From Carya illinoinensis (Eukaryota; Streptophyta; Magnoliopsida; Fagales; Juglandaceae), in contig NC_056765.1 of assembly GCF_018687715.1 (NCBI RefSeq), positions 12,514,001 through 12,578,000 on the forward strand: a DNA stretch of 64,000 bases, written 5' to 3'. Of this stretch, positions 21,272 through 32,682 are shown piece after piece. Both the position numbers and the translations under genes were made by a program. The notes under the pieces are model-generated. The model saw nothing but the letters and a program-made list of their open reading frames with translations. It made no database searches and had not been told where the DNA came from. How positions within the stretch are numbered: the stretch's first letter is position 1; each line of letters starts with the position of its first letter.

Positions 21272-22424
21272 CTGCAAAACCATTAATATGAACTTATTAA
21301 TTAATTTGAATGATAAGAAACACGACCATGCTGCATGATAATATGGTATTAGTAAGTATTGACCGCTCCATCTGTACATGATTATGAATAGAAAAAGTTA
21401 TTAGATCGAGGAAGTTTACAGTGCAAGTACTAAGAAAGTAATGAGCAACGCTACGTACATTCAAGGGATCTAATGTACATTGAAATAAAAGATGACATGG
21501 AAACAGATTTTTTCAAGTAGCTGGACGTACTGGATCGTTTAAGGGATCTAATTTATATGAGGAATTGATGAATATAAATCCTTGTGCTTCAAGTACCCCA
21601 AGCATGAATCTGTTACACAATACAAATCAAACCCACAGCCATGACCTCAACCATCCACCCCTTACAGGGACGGAAGTGCCATTTTAATATCACTACCAAA
21701 TCAAATAACTCAAATGAAACAAGCAAGTGGAATTGTAAAATCGATAGAGGGAATTAAGCATCAAAGATGTGCTACTTTGACTTACCAATTTTTTATTTTT
21801 ATTTTTAATATCATCTCCCTTTAAAAGTTTTCTTTTCTCTGTAGATTCTAGAGACTCATGCTATAAGATTTTAGGGTATTTTTCTTGTTTATTAACTTGC
21901 ACCCATATCTATGTCTTGCACATTTTTTTTTAGCAAATCTATATGATAAAATGGCAAATGGAATCATATCCAGGAGTACTATACTAGGTAGAGTGACACA
22001 TGACACATACAATGGCAAATGGTATCATATCAGATTAGGACTCACACAAAATTTTAGTGTTGTATCTATTACTCTTTGTATTAGACTATCCAATACTAAC
22101 ACAGAGTCAATTCACTAACATGTACGGAGTCAGCTAGGACTTTCTACATAACAGCTTCTGATTAATTAAGGCATGCTCTAGCAAAAATTTGGGAGAAAAA
22201 TTCATAAAGACAACAGAGATTAAAGATGTTCCACAATAGCCACAGTACATGTTTATAATGAATGTTCACACAATAGATGGTATGCACAATCTGGTGAAGA
22301 TGTATTGCCTCTAACTCATATGTGGGAAACATTCTCATACCTCTTTATTCCATCTTGTATTAATTGAATGGATGCATGCAGACCTTGGACCACCATGACC
22401 CTACACTTATATTTTTTCTTCCTA
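21272..22424. other. Non-coding spacer
   Basis: No supported gene. Two weak direct copies of AAGGGATCTAAT occur at about 21463 and 21542. Confidence 0.4.
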
Positions 22425-22456
<32 letters not shown>

Positions 22457-22486
22457 GAGAGAGAGAGAGTGTGTGTGTGTGTGTGT
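22425..22486. repeat. (GT)n(GA)n(GT)n compound microsatellite
   Basis: GT units, then GA units with one interruption (GAGGGAG), then GT units again. Confidence 0.95.
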
Positions 22487-23012
22487 AAAAACATTCATAA
22501 TGCTATTAGTGCTGGAAAAAAAAAGTTGTGTATGATCATCCTCTAAACATGAAGAAAATGCAAAATGCAAAATGGTTTTCATTTAAATCTTCAGATCTTA
22601 TATAACTTGCATAACATCACCAAGAATGAATGTTAGTTAAAATTTCAGATCTTTTTGGTATGATTATTAGTAGATTATTTATGAATTAAAGCAACATAAG
22701 TGGTAGCATGACCTCCTTCTCATAAACTTTTCGATCTCTCCTATACCATACTAGGTGTTTTCAGTGTGTAAAATCTGCGAAGCTCATGGTTTAATATATC
22801 CAAGGAAATAAAAGATAAGGAACTAGTAACAAAGGCAAAGACAAAGATTCAAAAAAAAAAAAAAAAAAAAGCAACAAAGCCTTATACAGTTATACTACCA
22901 AAAGAACTCACATTCAAAAAGAACTCACATTCAATAACTAGTAGACAACGATTCCCAAACAGAATTCAATCAAAAACAAGTCTATCAGTCTATGCAGGAC
23001 ACCATTAGCTAA

Positions 23013-23127
23013 CTAGCAGAAACAATGCTCAAGCTTGTCCTTGTACCTAAACTGTGAAGTGTAACTATTGGAAGCAGCCTCAGAAACTGGTGGCTCATTC
23101 AGAAATGCATAGTTGCTTCTAGTCCAC
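23013..23127 (-). other. Orphan C-terminal exon-like reading frame
   Basis: The minus-strand acceptor TGATTGCAG precedes WTRSNYAFLNEPPVSEAA, then FRYKDKLEHCFC and a TAG stop. There is no low-complexity bias and the peptide looks protein-like. I do not recognise it and could not find partner exons up to 24030, so a relic exon is as likely as a live gene. Confidence 0.3.
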
Positions 23128-24030
23128 CTGCAATCACAAGAGAAATAAGACAAACAGTTTGTAAGTTTTTTTTAATTATAATGAATATAGATATATTATA
23201 TATATTTATATGTTTACCACCCATTTTTCATTATCATTTTTTTAGGCTTTTTTCAGTTTCCACGTCCATGAAACCCCTACTGTTTTCAAGAATTTGTGTA
23301 AAACCAACAATAAGACAAAGCATATAAAAGAGAAACAGGAAGAGGACCTTATCAAAATTATGACCTTTAGATTCTTCTAGGTCTTAAAAAATAGAGGGAT
23401 GTTGTTCAAAGTATAATTTATTCTTTGAACAGGGAAAAGAAATGCAAAAAATTTAAAATATACATAAACATTGAAAACAACGACAAGGCTATTCAGATTT
23501 GGAGGCGAGCACAACTCTTTGAGTTTTGGACCATGATTCTTAGCAACCACCATAAAAATTATACCTAGTTAAACTCTCTACATAATCCATGAACCTCATA
23601 CAAATAGCAAAATAAAATCTCAAATTATCATATTACCAAAACCACGCTTCTGTTGTGCACTCTAACAACTTGTAGTCCCAAATGCATTGTATCTCAATCA
23701 AGTACATCCGAAAGGAACTAACCACCACATTGGATTGACAAACCTAATAATTCCTCTAAAACATCTATGTTGCAAGTCTAAACCTCCAATTCTTAACCAA
23801 AATTCATTCCACGAAGTCAACCCGAAATCCAAACCTTTAAATTTCCACATAATCATTTCTTAATTCTCAACTTTCTATGCCTCAAATCTGAAGTTACTAC
23901 CTAAACCCACAGATGTCTAACACCTCATATGTTATAGTATGCCAAACCTCAAACCTGGCTTTCAATCAAACTTATGTTCACTTCAAAATCTAAACCTGAA
24001 ATCATATCCAAGTAATGTCCTATAGCCTAT
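23128..24030 (-). other. Non-coding leader region of a minus-strand LTR element (left part)
   Basis: This stretch continues at 28042 once the inserted element 24031-28041 is removed (the CCTAT duplication marks the join). It leads to the primer-binding site at 28123-28134. It has no gag or pol frame, so it belongs to a non-coding or decayed LTR element. How far it extends to the left is unknown. Confidence 0.4.
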
Positions 24031-24717
24031 TGTGATGACCCGCTTTTACGTGTATTTTCACTGAAGTGTTGTTTTTATTTTAATTAATATATTAGTTTAT
24101 TTATTTTAAATTAATGTGTTTTAATTGGTTTTTAATTTATTTGAGGTGGTGTTTAATTTATTTTAGTCGTTTTACGGTTTTTAATATCGTTTTCGGCAGA
24201 TCTGTTTTTGGTTTCCAGAGTGAGGATTGAACCTCATTTCTTTTCTTTTCTCTTTTCCTTTTTCTCTTTTCCTTTTTCTTTTTCTTCTTTTCTTCTTTTC
24301 TTCCTTTTTTCTTCCTCTTTTCCTTCCCGATTTCTCTCTCCTCGCGCAGCACTTCTCTCTTTTCTCCTTCCCGTCGCCGCCCCTTTGACCGCCCAGTTCT
24401 CCGCCGTCCGGCCACCGTTTAGTGCACCGCCACCACCATTCTCTTCCCCTTCCACCAGAGATCATCCCCACCAATTTTCAGAGCCATCGGACCAGTCGTT
24501 AGCTTTCGAGAGCCGCCGGAAGTCGCTACACCTGCTCTGTTTTTACCCCTGTCGCCGGTTGCTTTTGCAGCCCAGAACCGCCGCTCGCCGGCGGCGTGGC
24601 CTACATCACCCACCCAGTTTTCTTCCCCTCTCACCGGTGAACATCCCCACCAAGTTTCACCTCCATCCGAGCTACCGTTAGCCTCCACGAGCTCCTCCAA
24701 GCCATACGGTTTTTCAT

Positions 24718-24994
24718 GAAAGTGTGGTAACAATGGAATCATTCCGGGTTTGAAATTGAAAGCATTTGCATTAATAGGTAAAATGATGTAAGAAGGTGTG
24801 CTAGTCCTAACAGGCTGAAGATATTCTCTAAGTGTCCTGTTTGGATTCTCCACTTCCCTATCATGATGCTCATTTTCAGCCATGATGCTATCAGTGTCTG
24901 ATAATGATTCAACAGAAGATGATGCAGAGCTAAAAGATGTCAATGATTCTGTCCTAAACAGTCGAGATGTATGGTCTCTAGTCCAACCAGTCAT
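24718..24994 (-). pseudogene. N-terminal gag fragment of a second gypsy element
   Basis: The minus-strand frame contains MAENEHHDREVENPNRT (Met at 24883), then LREYLQPVRTSTPSYI and FNFKPGMIPLLPHFH. This is the start of gag in a plant Ty3/gypsy group. Homology stops abruptly at 24718, exactly where copy A sequence begins, so gag was cut in the middle of the FHG motif. It lies downstream of the PBS at 25139. Confidence 0.75.
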
Positions 24995-25138
24995 ACAAAC
25001 AGGAGCAGAAAATCAAAGACTATGAAGAATAAACAGAGAGAAGGGAAAAAGATTAGATGTCACCCAGGTTGTAAAGAGATTCACAGCTCCACAAACGTCC
25101 TCTCAGCAGTAGAGGAATGCTCTAATAAGCACCAGTTG

Positions 25139-25156
25139 TCCCCGGCAACGGCGCCA
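25139..25156 (-). other. Primer-binding site for tRNA-Asp
   Basis: The minus strand reads TGGCGCCGTTGCCGGGGA, an 18-base complement to the 3' end of plant tRNA-Asp including its CCA. It is preceded by the spacer AGTTTT and an LTR end in ...GTCA, as in Athila-type gypsy elements (established knowledge, from memory). Confidence 0.85.
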
Positions 25157-25162
25157 AAAACT

Positions 25163-27458
25163 TGACTCGGTTTCGAATGTGCTTCCAAGTGTAGAAGTGT
25201 CAAGTTGTATTAAGGATAAGTCCAGGATCGTATTCCACAGGGACAATGGGTTATCAAAATGTATAAGAGATTTGTGAGTAACAAATGAATCAAGTATGAG
25301 AAATGAAAATAAAATTCAAATGCAATGCAAAAAGATAATCGAAGTTGAAATTAGAGTTTCTAAAAAAGGCAATTTAACAAACACTTGGGTTGGGTGTGAG
25401 ATTCTCTTTATTTTGGATTCTAGATAATTTTCTCGATTAACAACCCAATCAAGGTATTGATAATCGGAAGATAAAAAGGTTAAGCTCAAGTTTTTGCAAT
25501 ATTTTCCTAAGGGATTTTCTATTTTACTAGCCGAACACACATTAACAAACAAACGAGAGAAGCCTTGATAATTTTCAAGCTTTTGTTGTGCCTTACGTCA
25601 ACAACAAAACAAGAGCAAGAGCTTCAATCTATTTTCAATTTAAATTCAACTAGTAACTTAGTGAAATCAACATTCAACAACAAAATATTGCATCAAACTA
25701 GATCCCAAAATAAATTAAGTCTTATTCCACAACCCAAGTTTTAGAAATTAGCTACACATGATAACTCTAACAACAAAAATTAAGCTAAGTTGAACCATGC
25801 TAAAATTTAAGAGAAAAATACCCAAAATAAAAATAAACACTAAGCTGAAAAGTAAAAACGCCCAATGAATTCGCAAGACCTATAAGCGGGAACGACTAAG
25901 AACTAAGAAGCAAAAATTGGGAAAACGAAAAAGAAAAAAAAACTAAAAACAAGAGAGAGAGCTCCCAAGTCCCGTCGGAACAAAACTAAGAAGAAAGAAA
26001 TAAAAATAAAAATCTGACCGACTAAAACTCCAACTTCCGAATGTAAACGTAAAACGTAAAGCAGAAAAAAAAAAAAAAAGTAAAATCACACCAGCCGACC
26101 AAGGTAACCAAGGACTACCCTGCTGCTCAGGTATGAACCAAAAGAATTAAAATGCTAAAAAAAAAAACTGCCGAAAGATCAATCTGTATTAGGAAAGAAA
26201 AGCCAAAGAAAATAAAATGAAATCTCTGCTTCTAGCGTCCAAAACAGAAAGCAAGAATGAAAACTAATCTGTAAAGCAAAACCAGCCGGCTGCTGTCTTG
26301 CCACCTGCTGCTTCCAAACGAAGACAACTCCAGTAAGACAAGCAAGCCGTCTGCTACTAACGGAAGAGAAAGAAAATTTTCTGCTGTGGCCGAATCTGCC
26401 TTTCCAGCTACATGAAAACAAGAATGAAAACTAAAAAGCCAAAAGCCAGCCGACTGGTGTAAAACCGAAAAGTAAAGAAAATAAAAACTCAAAGCCCCCC
26501 TCCTCTGCTGCCTCTCTCAACGAGAAAAAGAAAAGAAAATACTCCCCAGCTACTGCTGCTGCCAAACCGAAAAAAAAAAAAGAAAGATAAATGAAAGTAA
26601 AAGTCAAGAAAAACAGCTGCCCAAGTCTTGCCTCCTGCTGCTGCCAAACCGAAAACTCCATCTGATTTCTTGCTGTCCTGATCAACGTGATTTGCTCCAG
26701 CATGCAAAGTGTGAGCTGTCATTGACCTTCCATGTGCAGAAGCAAGAAAAGCTTGCCTTCCAGCAACATGTTTTCTGCATTGGTGTGCTGTCCATGTGAG
26801 TTTGGTCTGTATGTTTGCATTTTTCTGCATGTCTGCATGTGTTGGTCTGCTGTAACGTGCTGTCCATGTGGGTTTGGTCTGCTGCATGATTGCATTTTCT
26901 GCATGTGTGCATGTGTTCCTGCATGCGTGAATGGTGTGGGTGCTGTCATGCGTGAGTTGCTATCCGAATGAGGCTGCATGTGTGCTGTCCATGTGGTCTT
27001 CTTTCTTTTGCTGTAGTGGCTGCTGTCCGAGTACTTTCTGTTCTACATGTGTGAGTGTGTTGCAACGTGTGTGAGTGTCTTTGCTGCATGAAGATTTTTC
27101 TGCAAGTGCTGTGAGTCCACTGCATATGTGTATGTTGCATGTGTGAGTCCGAGTGAGTTTGTTTGCTGTCCATGTAATGCTGCTTGTGTGAGTGTTCCTA
27201 CTCCACTCATAATCAATTCTTTTATTTCTTTATAAGTCCCACTCTTTCTTTCCTCCCATAAATGCCCTACAATATATAAATGAAATGATGTTATAGTTTA
27301 AGTATTTCAAGGGCAAATATGAGACTTTGATGTGCAAAAATATTGGCATCAATTAATTTGAAATTCAATATTAGAATTTGATCAAGTGTTCAATCCTTAT
27401 TTGATAAAATAAATCACTCATTTAAACAACTTAATTATGCAATTCTAACCCTTTATCA
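25163..27458 (-). repeat. 5' LTR of the tRNA-Asp-primed gypsy element
   Basis: It runs from the TG/CA border next to the PBS spacer (25163) to a probable border ...TTTATCA at 27458, where the minus strand starts TGATAAAGGG. Length would be about 2.3 kb. The left border is firm; the right border is inferred from TG...CA ends. It contains a degenerate repeat of TGCTGTCCATGTG (26770-27000) and many short spurious open frames. Confidence 0.6.
26760..27190. repeat. Degenerate TGCATGTG/TGCTGTCCATGTG repeats inside the gypsy LTR
   Basis: GTGCTGTCCATGTG followed by GTTTGGTCTG occurs at about 26780 and 26858, and TGCTGTCCATGTGG recurs at about 26983, between many TGCATGTGT words. The period is irregular (about 75-120 bp). 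Confidence 0.6.
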
Positions 27459-27628
27459 ATTACCCTCCTAAACCGGTATTCCGGTTTTACCGGTTTCGAG
27501 TCCGGTTTGGTCCGGTTTTTCGGTTTTAATAAAATATATATTTATTATAAAAAAAAACTGTTTATAAAAAAAAAAAAAACTGCTATGTCAAAAAATTCTA
27601 CTTAAAAAAAAAAACTACTATATAAAAA
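27459..27628. repeat. Short element dense in CCGGTTT words
   Basis: About 65 bp repeat CCGGTTTT/CCGGTTTC words, followed by an AT-rich part with three short A runs each ending in ACTGC or ACTAC. It sits between the gypsy LTR and the right part of copy A. Confidence 0.5.
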
Positions 27629-28122
27629 GACGCATATTGTTTGAGTTCTATATGTTTTATCTGGTGGTGTTTGGATTTTACTTACCCGCGGCACCATTTT
27701 TGGTTCCGTAGATTTTGGTGCAGGATTCGAAGAGAAATAGGAGGCTGAGCCCAAGAATGCGGCTCCGCCGGAGTTTTGAGTTGAAGTTATGCTTTGTAGC
27801 TGTTTTTAAAACTATATTTGTGTTATGTAATATTTTATTTATGTATGTTTTAAACAGCTTGTATTATATTGAGAAAAATTCTGGTACTTAGTTATTAACT
27901 TTGCTTTTCGCTGCGTATTTCTCTTGCACATTCGTCGATTTTACACACACTTGGCACGTCGATAGGGTGGTGACCCGCGATGTCATCATCCGGACGTCTC
28001 GATTTTCCCGTATCCATGCGTGGGGATTTGGGGGCGTCACACCTATAGTATAAGCCAATCAAATCTAAAACCTTAACTTTCCCAAAACCTCAATCCATAA
28101 AGTTTGTAGAATCTCAAACTTA

Positions 28123-28134
28123 GCTCTGATACCA
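28123..28134 (-). other. Primer-binding site for initiator Met-tRNA
   Basis: The minus strand reads TGGTATCAGAGC, the canonical PBS of many plant LTR retrotransposons, two bases away from an LTR end ...GGCATTACA (plus strand TGTAATGCC at 28137). Confidence 0.85.
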
Positions 28135-28136
28135 AC

Positions 28137-28838
28137 TGTAATGCCTCAATCCTGGAGGTCCGAAATTAGCTCTTATTATTGAATATTAACTCTAATATCA
28201 CAACTATAAAATCGGAAAAAACTCCATAAAATATTATTTCATTTGCTCAACCAAAATATCCATGTTCCTATATAGAAATACTAACCAAAACCCTCAATAA
28301 AATAGAAGAACAACTCCATAAAGACTAGAATTTTCCATAAATTGATGTACCAAAATAACCGCCAAAGGTAAACTTACAAAATATGATCCTCCAAAAATAT
28401 TTGTACCCTTAGCATTTATTCATATATGATCATCAAACTTTTCCAATACTTCCTACTCGTGTTCTCCAACTGAACCATAAAAAATATTTGAAAAATGTTA
28501 TGAAGATAAGTTGTGAGTTATTAACAACTCAGTAAGCAGATGACATATACTAGTATGTAAACATGAACATTTACAAAAATTAGAATGCAGAATAGAATAT
28601 TTTCCTTTTCATTTTCAGAGTACGGAAGCAGAAACATGTTATCAAAACTCAGAGTGAAGTTTCAGAAATATTCATATTCAAAAGTAATTTTATTCAAAGT
28701 CTTTTGACATAGTATAACTGACCACCATCATACCAAAACATCATATTACATCAGAAACCATGTTTGGCCTCCGCAGTAGGGTTGTGCAAACCCTGATAGC
28801 TAACAGAGCAGAAACATAATGTGAATCTTCCCTTTATT
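28137..28838 (-). repeat. LTR of a minus-strand element, part 1 (interrupted by copy B)
   Basis: It begins TGTAATGCCTCAATCC next to the PBS and runs to the TTATT duplication of the inserted copy B; it continues at 31040. It has no coding frames. Confidence 0.6.
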
Positions 28839-31034
28839 TGTGATGCCCCCAAATCCCCATGCACAGACACGGGAAAATCGAGACGTCCGGATGATGACAA
28901 CACGGGTCACCACCATATTGACGAGTGTCAAGTGTGTGTAAAAGCAACAAATGTGCAAAAAGAAACACGTAGCGGATAACGAAGGTCATAACTAAGTACC
29001 ATAATTTTTTTTATTTAATACAAAGCTGTTCAAAACTTACATATTAAAATATTACAAAACATAAATATAGATTCAAACCAAACTACAAGATTAAACTTCA
29101 ACTCAAAACTCCGGCGGAGCCGCATCCTCGGGCTCAGCCTCCTCCTCCTCCTCGAACTCTGCACCAAAAACTGCGGTACCAAAAATGATGCCGTAGGTAA
29201 GTAAAATCTAAATATCACTAGATAAAAGCATATTAAAACTCAAACAATATGCATGAAGAATGCCAATGCATGAAACTCATAAAACCATATTTTATTCCAC
29301 ACACGCCAAAAATTCCATTTGGCCCAAAAACATATTATTTCCAAATATCACGCCAAAAGTCACATTTGGCCCATAACCAACTCAATCCATTAACCAATTA
29401 ATCTGTATGCACCATGACCTCCCCTAGGGGTCATCCGCACACCCTGGTTCCTGTGTCACACCGCAGGTAACGACCACTCAGTGTGACACCTAAATGAGTT
29501 ATGCCCAGTTCCATGCCCCGCGCGTTCGTAGCCAAGCATCCTCTAACCCTCACCAGCGAAGGGCCACGAAGTTGGTGCGTAGAGCGATGCCCAGTTTCGC
29601 GCCCGACGCGTTCGTAGCCAAGCATCCTCTAGCCCCCGCTCCCGTTGTCGCCCAACGACAACTCAGGGGATGTCACTCAGTATATTACGCTCTCGAGTGA
29701 CCAGAGGAGCTCCACTGAGATAATAACCCATCCCAGCTTGGGCTCGTGAGACACACTCCCAAAATCTATTTACGCCAATAAAACGGGATTTTCTCAATTT
29801 AATTAAAATGCACGTGGATGCACCATGTAAAAGCAACCACAATGCACAAAACAACAATCCAAGCAACTTTGTCTTCATCCATCCGACCCTAAACTCCTCG
29901 GACTCAGTCCGGAATCAACCAACCAGCAGATAAATATTTATTGTAAGAGAAAAATACATTTAAATCTAAAAGTAGAGTTTGGAAAATATTTACAGCGCTA
30001 TATGGTATTTTTCGAAAGCTCGAGGCGTTGCAAACGGCGGAGGAAAAGCAACGTAACAGTGTAATTTACACTGTGGCCGTGGGTAATAAATTACCCATTT
30101 TCGAACGGGAAAAAACCAAGGCTCGGAATTGATAGGGAATGGTTTGGAGGTGTTTATGAAGTTAAAAGAAACGAGTTTTGGCCGTGGGTAGCGGTAGAAA
30201 TGGCGAAGGAAGCGGAAAAAGCTCAAATCAGAGTTGAGCTCGTGGGAGCTACTCTAGCAACGGATCGAGACCGAAAATGGGTGGTTTAGGTCGGCAAGAG
30301 GTAGGGGAAGAAGTTTTGAAGAGATGGTGGCCGGAGGTGGTGCGACGGCGCCGGAATCAGTGAAAAAGCATGTGACTTGGAGGAGCTCGTGGTGGCTAAC
30401 GGTGGCTCGGATGGAGGTGAAACTTGGTGGGGATGTTCACCGGTGAGAGGGGAAGAAAAATGGGTGGGTGGTGTAGGCCACGCCCCTGCGAGCGGCAGTT
30501 TTGGGCTGCGAAAGCAACCGACGACAGGGGAAAAAACAGAGCAGGTGTCGTGACTTCTAAGGGCTCGTGGTGGCTAACGGCTGGTGTGATGGCTCTAAAA
30601 ATTGGTGGAGATGATCTCTGGTGGGAGGGGAAGAGAATGGTGGGGGTGGTGCACTACACGGCGGCCGGACGGTGGTGCACCAGGCGGTCAAAGGGGTGGC
30701 GACGGTAAGGAGAAAAGGAAGAAGAGCTGCGCGGGGAGAGAGAAAACAGGAAGAAAAAGAAGAAAGAAAAGAAAGAAAAGAAGAAACAGAAAAGGAAAAG
30801 GAAAAAAGAAAAAGAGAAAAGAGAAGAAATGAGATCCAATCCTCACTCCAGAAACCTAAAACCGATCCGCCAAAAACGATATTAAAAACCGTAAAATGAC
30901 TAAATAAATTAAACACAACACCAAATAAATTAAAAACCAATTTAAATACATTAATTTAAAATAAATAAACCAATATATTAATTAAATTAAAAATAACCCT
31001 TCAGTGAAAATACATGTAAAAGCGGGTCATCACA
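28839..31034 (-). mobile_element. LTR-family copy B, solo LTR with target duplication TTATT
   Basis: In plus orientation it starts TGTGATGCCCCC and ends GGGTCATCACA. It is flanked by TTATT at 28834-28838 and 31035-31039. At 2196 bp it is the unbroken version of copy A, in opposite orientation. The pyrimidine-rich (on its sense strand) block at 30700-30830 corresponds to 24230-24370 in A. It contains an imperfect 83-bp duplication at about 29505-29640. Confidence 0.88.
29505..29640. repeat. Tandem pair within copy B
   Basis: GCGTTCGTAGCCAAGCATCC then TCTA occurs twice, each preceded by ATGCCCAGTT, about 83 bp apart. Confidence 0.75.
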
Positions 31035-32682
31035 TTATTTATTCCCAGAACCCCAAGTGTGCACATAGGAAAGACCACCAAAAAAATCACATTCTTTCCA
31101 ATGTGAATGCACCAAAAACAGAATAGCCGGTACCAACCCAAACAGAAGCCACTATTAGCACCCGTGGTAGGTCAAACAGATTACCATCCACAAACCATAT
31201 TCAGATTCAGAATATCATACCAAAAGTTTTCAGAAATTATATCATATTATATCAGAATTTAGAACATCTTTAAAACATAACAGAATCAGATCACAAAAAT
31301 ATAATTTATGTACAAAATTTCATATTCGCTCTCTTTTGCACAGTTCATAAACAAAATGCCGGAAAATAAGCTCATGTCTACATCTATCATGACAAAAATG
31401 ATTTCTCTTTCATCAAAGTTCATGAATGATGTCGAACAAATAACTGATGTTGTTTTCATAATTCTTTTCATAACATATAATGCACATTTTCATAAATCAA
31501 CGTTAGTTCATTTTATTTTTATACAAAGTCTAGTATAGGAATCCCGCTTACTTGAACTTCTTAACTTTTTAGAATATCCTCACAACAGTGCCAAATGAAT
31601 ATTAATCGTTACCTAAAGAAAAAAATTTATGTAACTTTAAATCTCATAATGAATAGTTACCTCATATTTACACTTGAAATAACTATTTTAATTCCTCAAA
31701 AATCTAAAAATTCTCTTAACTCTAAAATATCGTCACTTCCCAAATTCATCGATGTCCACATAATAGTTACTTAACCAAATTTCCACTTATTCAGAAGTTT
31801 ATTTAAAAAAAATCAAAACCCAACCATTTAAAAATGAAAAGTCGTTGAAATAAAAATATTACCCGATCCAAAATAATTTAGAACCCGAACTCAACCCAAA
31901 AATATTTTACTTCAAAATAACTTAACATAACACAATAAATAAATAAATAAATAAATAAAAAGAACCCAAGTAGAAACAAGCTCATAGAAATAAATCCCTA
32001 AAACACCATGTATTTAAACCGAGGACAAAATCGTAATATCCTATATCTAATCTTCATTAACTTTTCCTAATTGCATAAGCACCCATCTATTAGAAGGGAA
32101 AGCCGAAACTCACAAGAGAGGGAAGACATGCGACGGAGGCCTTGCTCACAAGAGGGAGCTCGCAACAGTGGATCAGGGCGGTACTGGGTGGTCGGCGATG
32201 TGGATAAAGATTGAGAGAGAGAGAGAGAGACAAAGTGATGAGACAGAAAGGGTTGATAAGAGATGGAGAGAGAGAAAAAGAGATGAAGGGTGAGAGAGAG
32301 ATGTTCGGTCAATTGCTCACCGAGGGACAACAAGGAGGTGTGCGACCGATCGGGAGTTACGTGCCGCGGCTTCCATCGTGTAACATGGCTAAAAAACCGA
32401 GGGACATGGGGAGGGCTTTTCTTACTCTATTTTGGGAAGCAAAAACAGAGACATGTGGTGGGTTGAAAATTTTTGGGCAGTGATGGCATGGTTTCACGTT
32501 GGCTAGGCAGTGGACTGACATATTTCACCTTGTAGAAGGGAACTTGGTAGCGTGGCTCTCAAACTGCTCGTGGTGTGCTGTGCAGTAGCGAGGTAGCATG
32601 TCTTGGCTACAATTGTGGACCTTGATGGCGTAGGTTGCTGCTAAAGGAATGAAGAGGATGCTTGGTGGGTCTCGGGGTTGAG
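31035..32682 (-). repeat. LTR of the minus-strand element, part 2
   Basis: The continuation of 28137-28838 after copy B. AT-rich to about 32050, then GC- and GA-rich (GAGAGA at 32211-32230). It ends where sequence homologous to the tandem array begins (GGCCTGACAGTGC at 32683). A clean terminal CA and target duplication were not found, so its far end may be truncated. Confidence 0.45.

Larger units (their letters stand above)
24031..28041 (+). mobile_element. LTR-family copy A with target duplication CCTAT, internally rearranged
   Basis: It begins TGTGATGACCCGC and ends GGGGGCGTCACA, flanked by CCTAT at 24026-24030 and 28042-28046. Its outer parts, 24031-24717 and 27629-28041, match the inverse-oriented copy B (28839-31034) almost end to end. 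Its middle 2.9 kb is unrelated and contains a piece of another gypsy element plus a CCGG-rich segment, in place of about 1.1 kb present in B. TG...CA ends and a 5-bp duplication without internal genes point to a solo LTR. Confidence 0.85.

Noticed and set aside
24158..24474. Several overlapping Lys/Arg/Glu-rich minus-strand frames
   Set aside because: They arise from the purine-rich strand of the same LTR block; low complexity and present in three frames at once.
24208..24681. A 157-codon open frame on the plus strand rich in Ser, Phe and Pro
   Set aside because: It follows a long pyrimidine run inside copy A of an LTR family. The same stretch in copy B gives different frames; composition alone explains it.
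26179..26979. Set of overlapping frames with Phe-rich or His/Thr-rich peptides
   Set aside because: They lie in the LTR of the tRNA-Asp-primed gypsy element; no domain, all from simple-sequence bias.
29494..29700. Possible CRISPR-like or structured repeat (AGCCAAGCATCCTCTA pairs)
   Set aside because: Only two copies 83 bp apart within a solo LTR in a plant genome; an ordinary tandem duplication.
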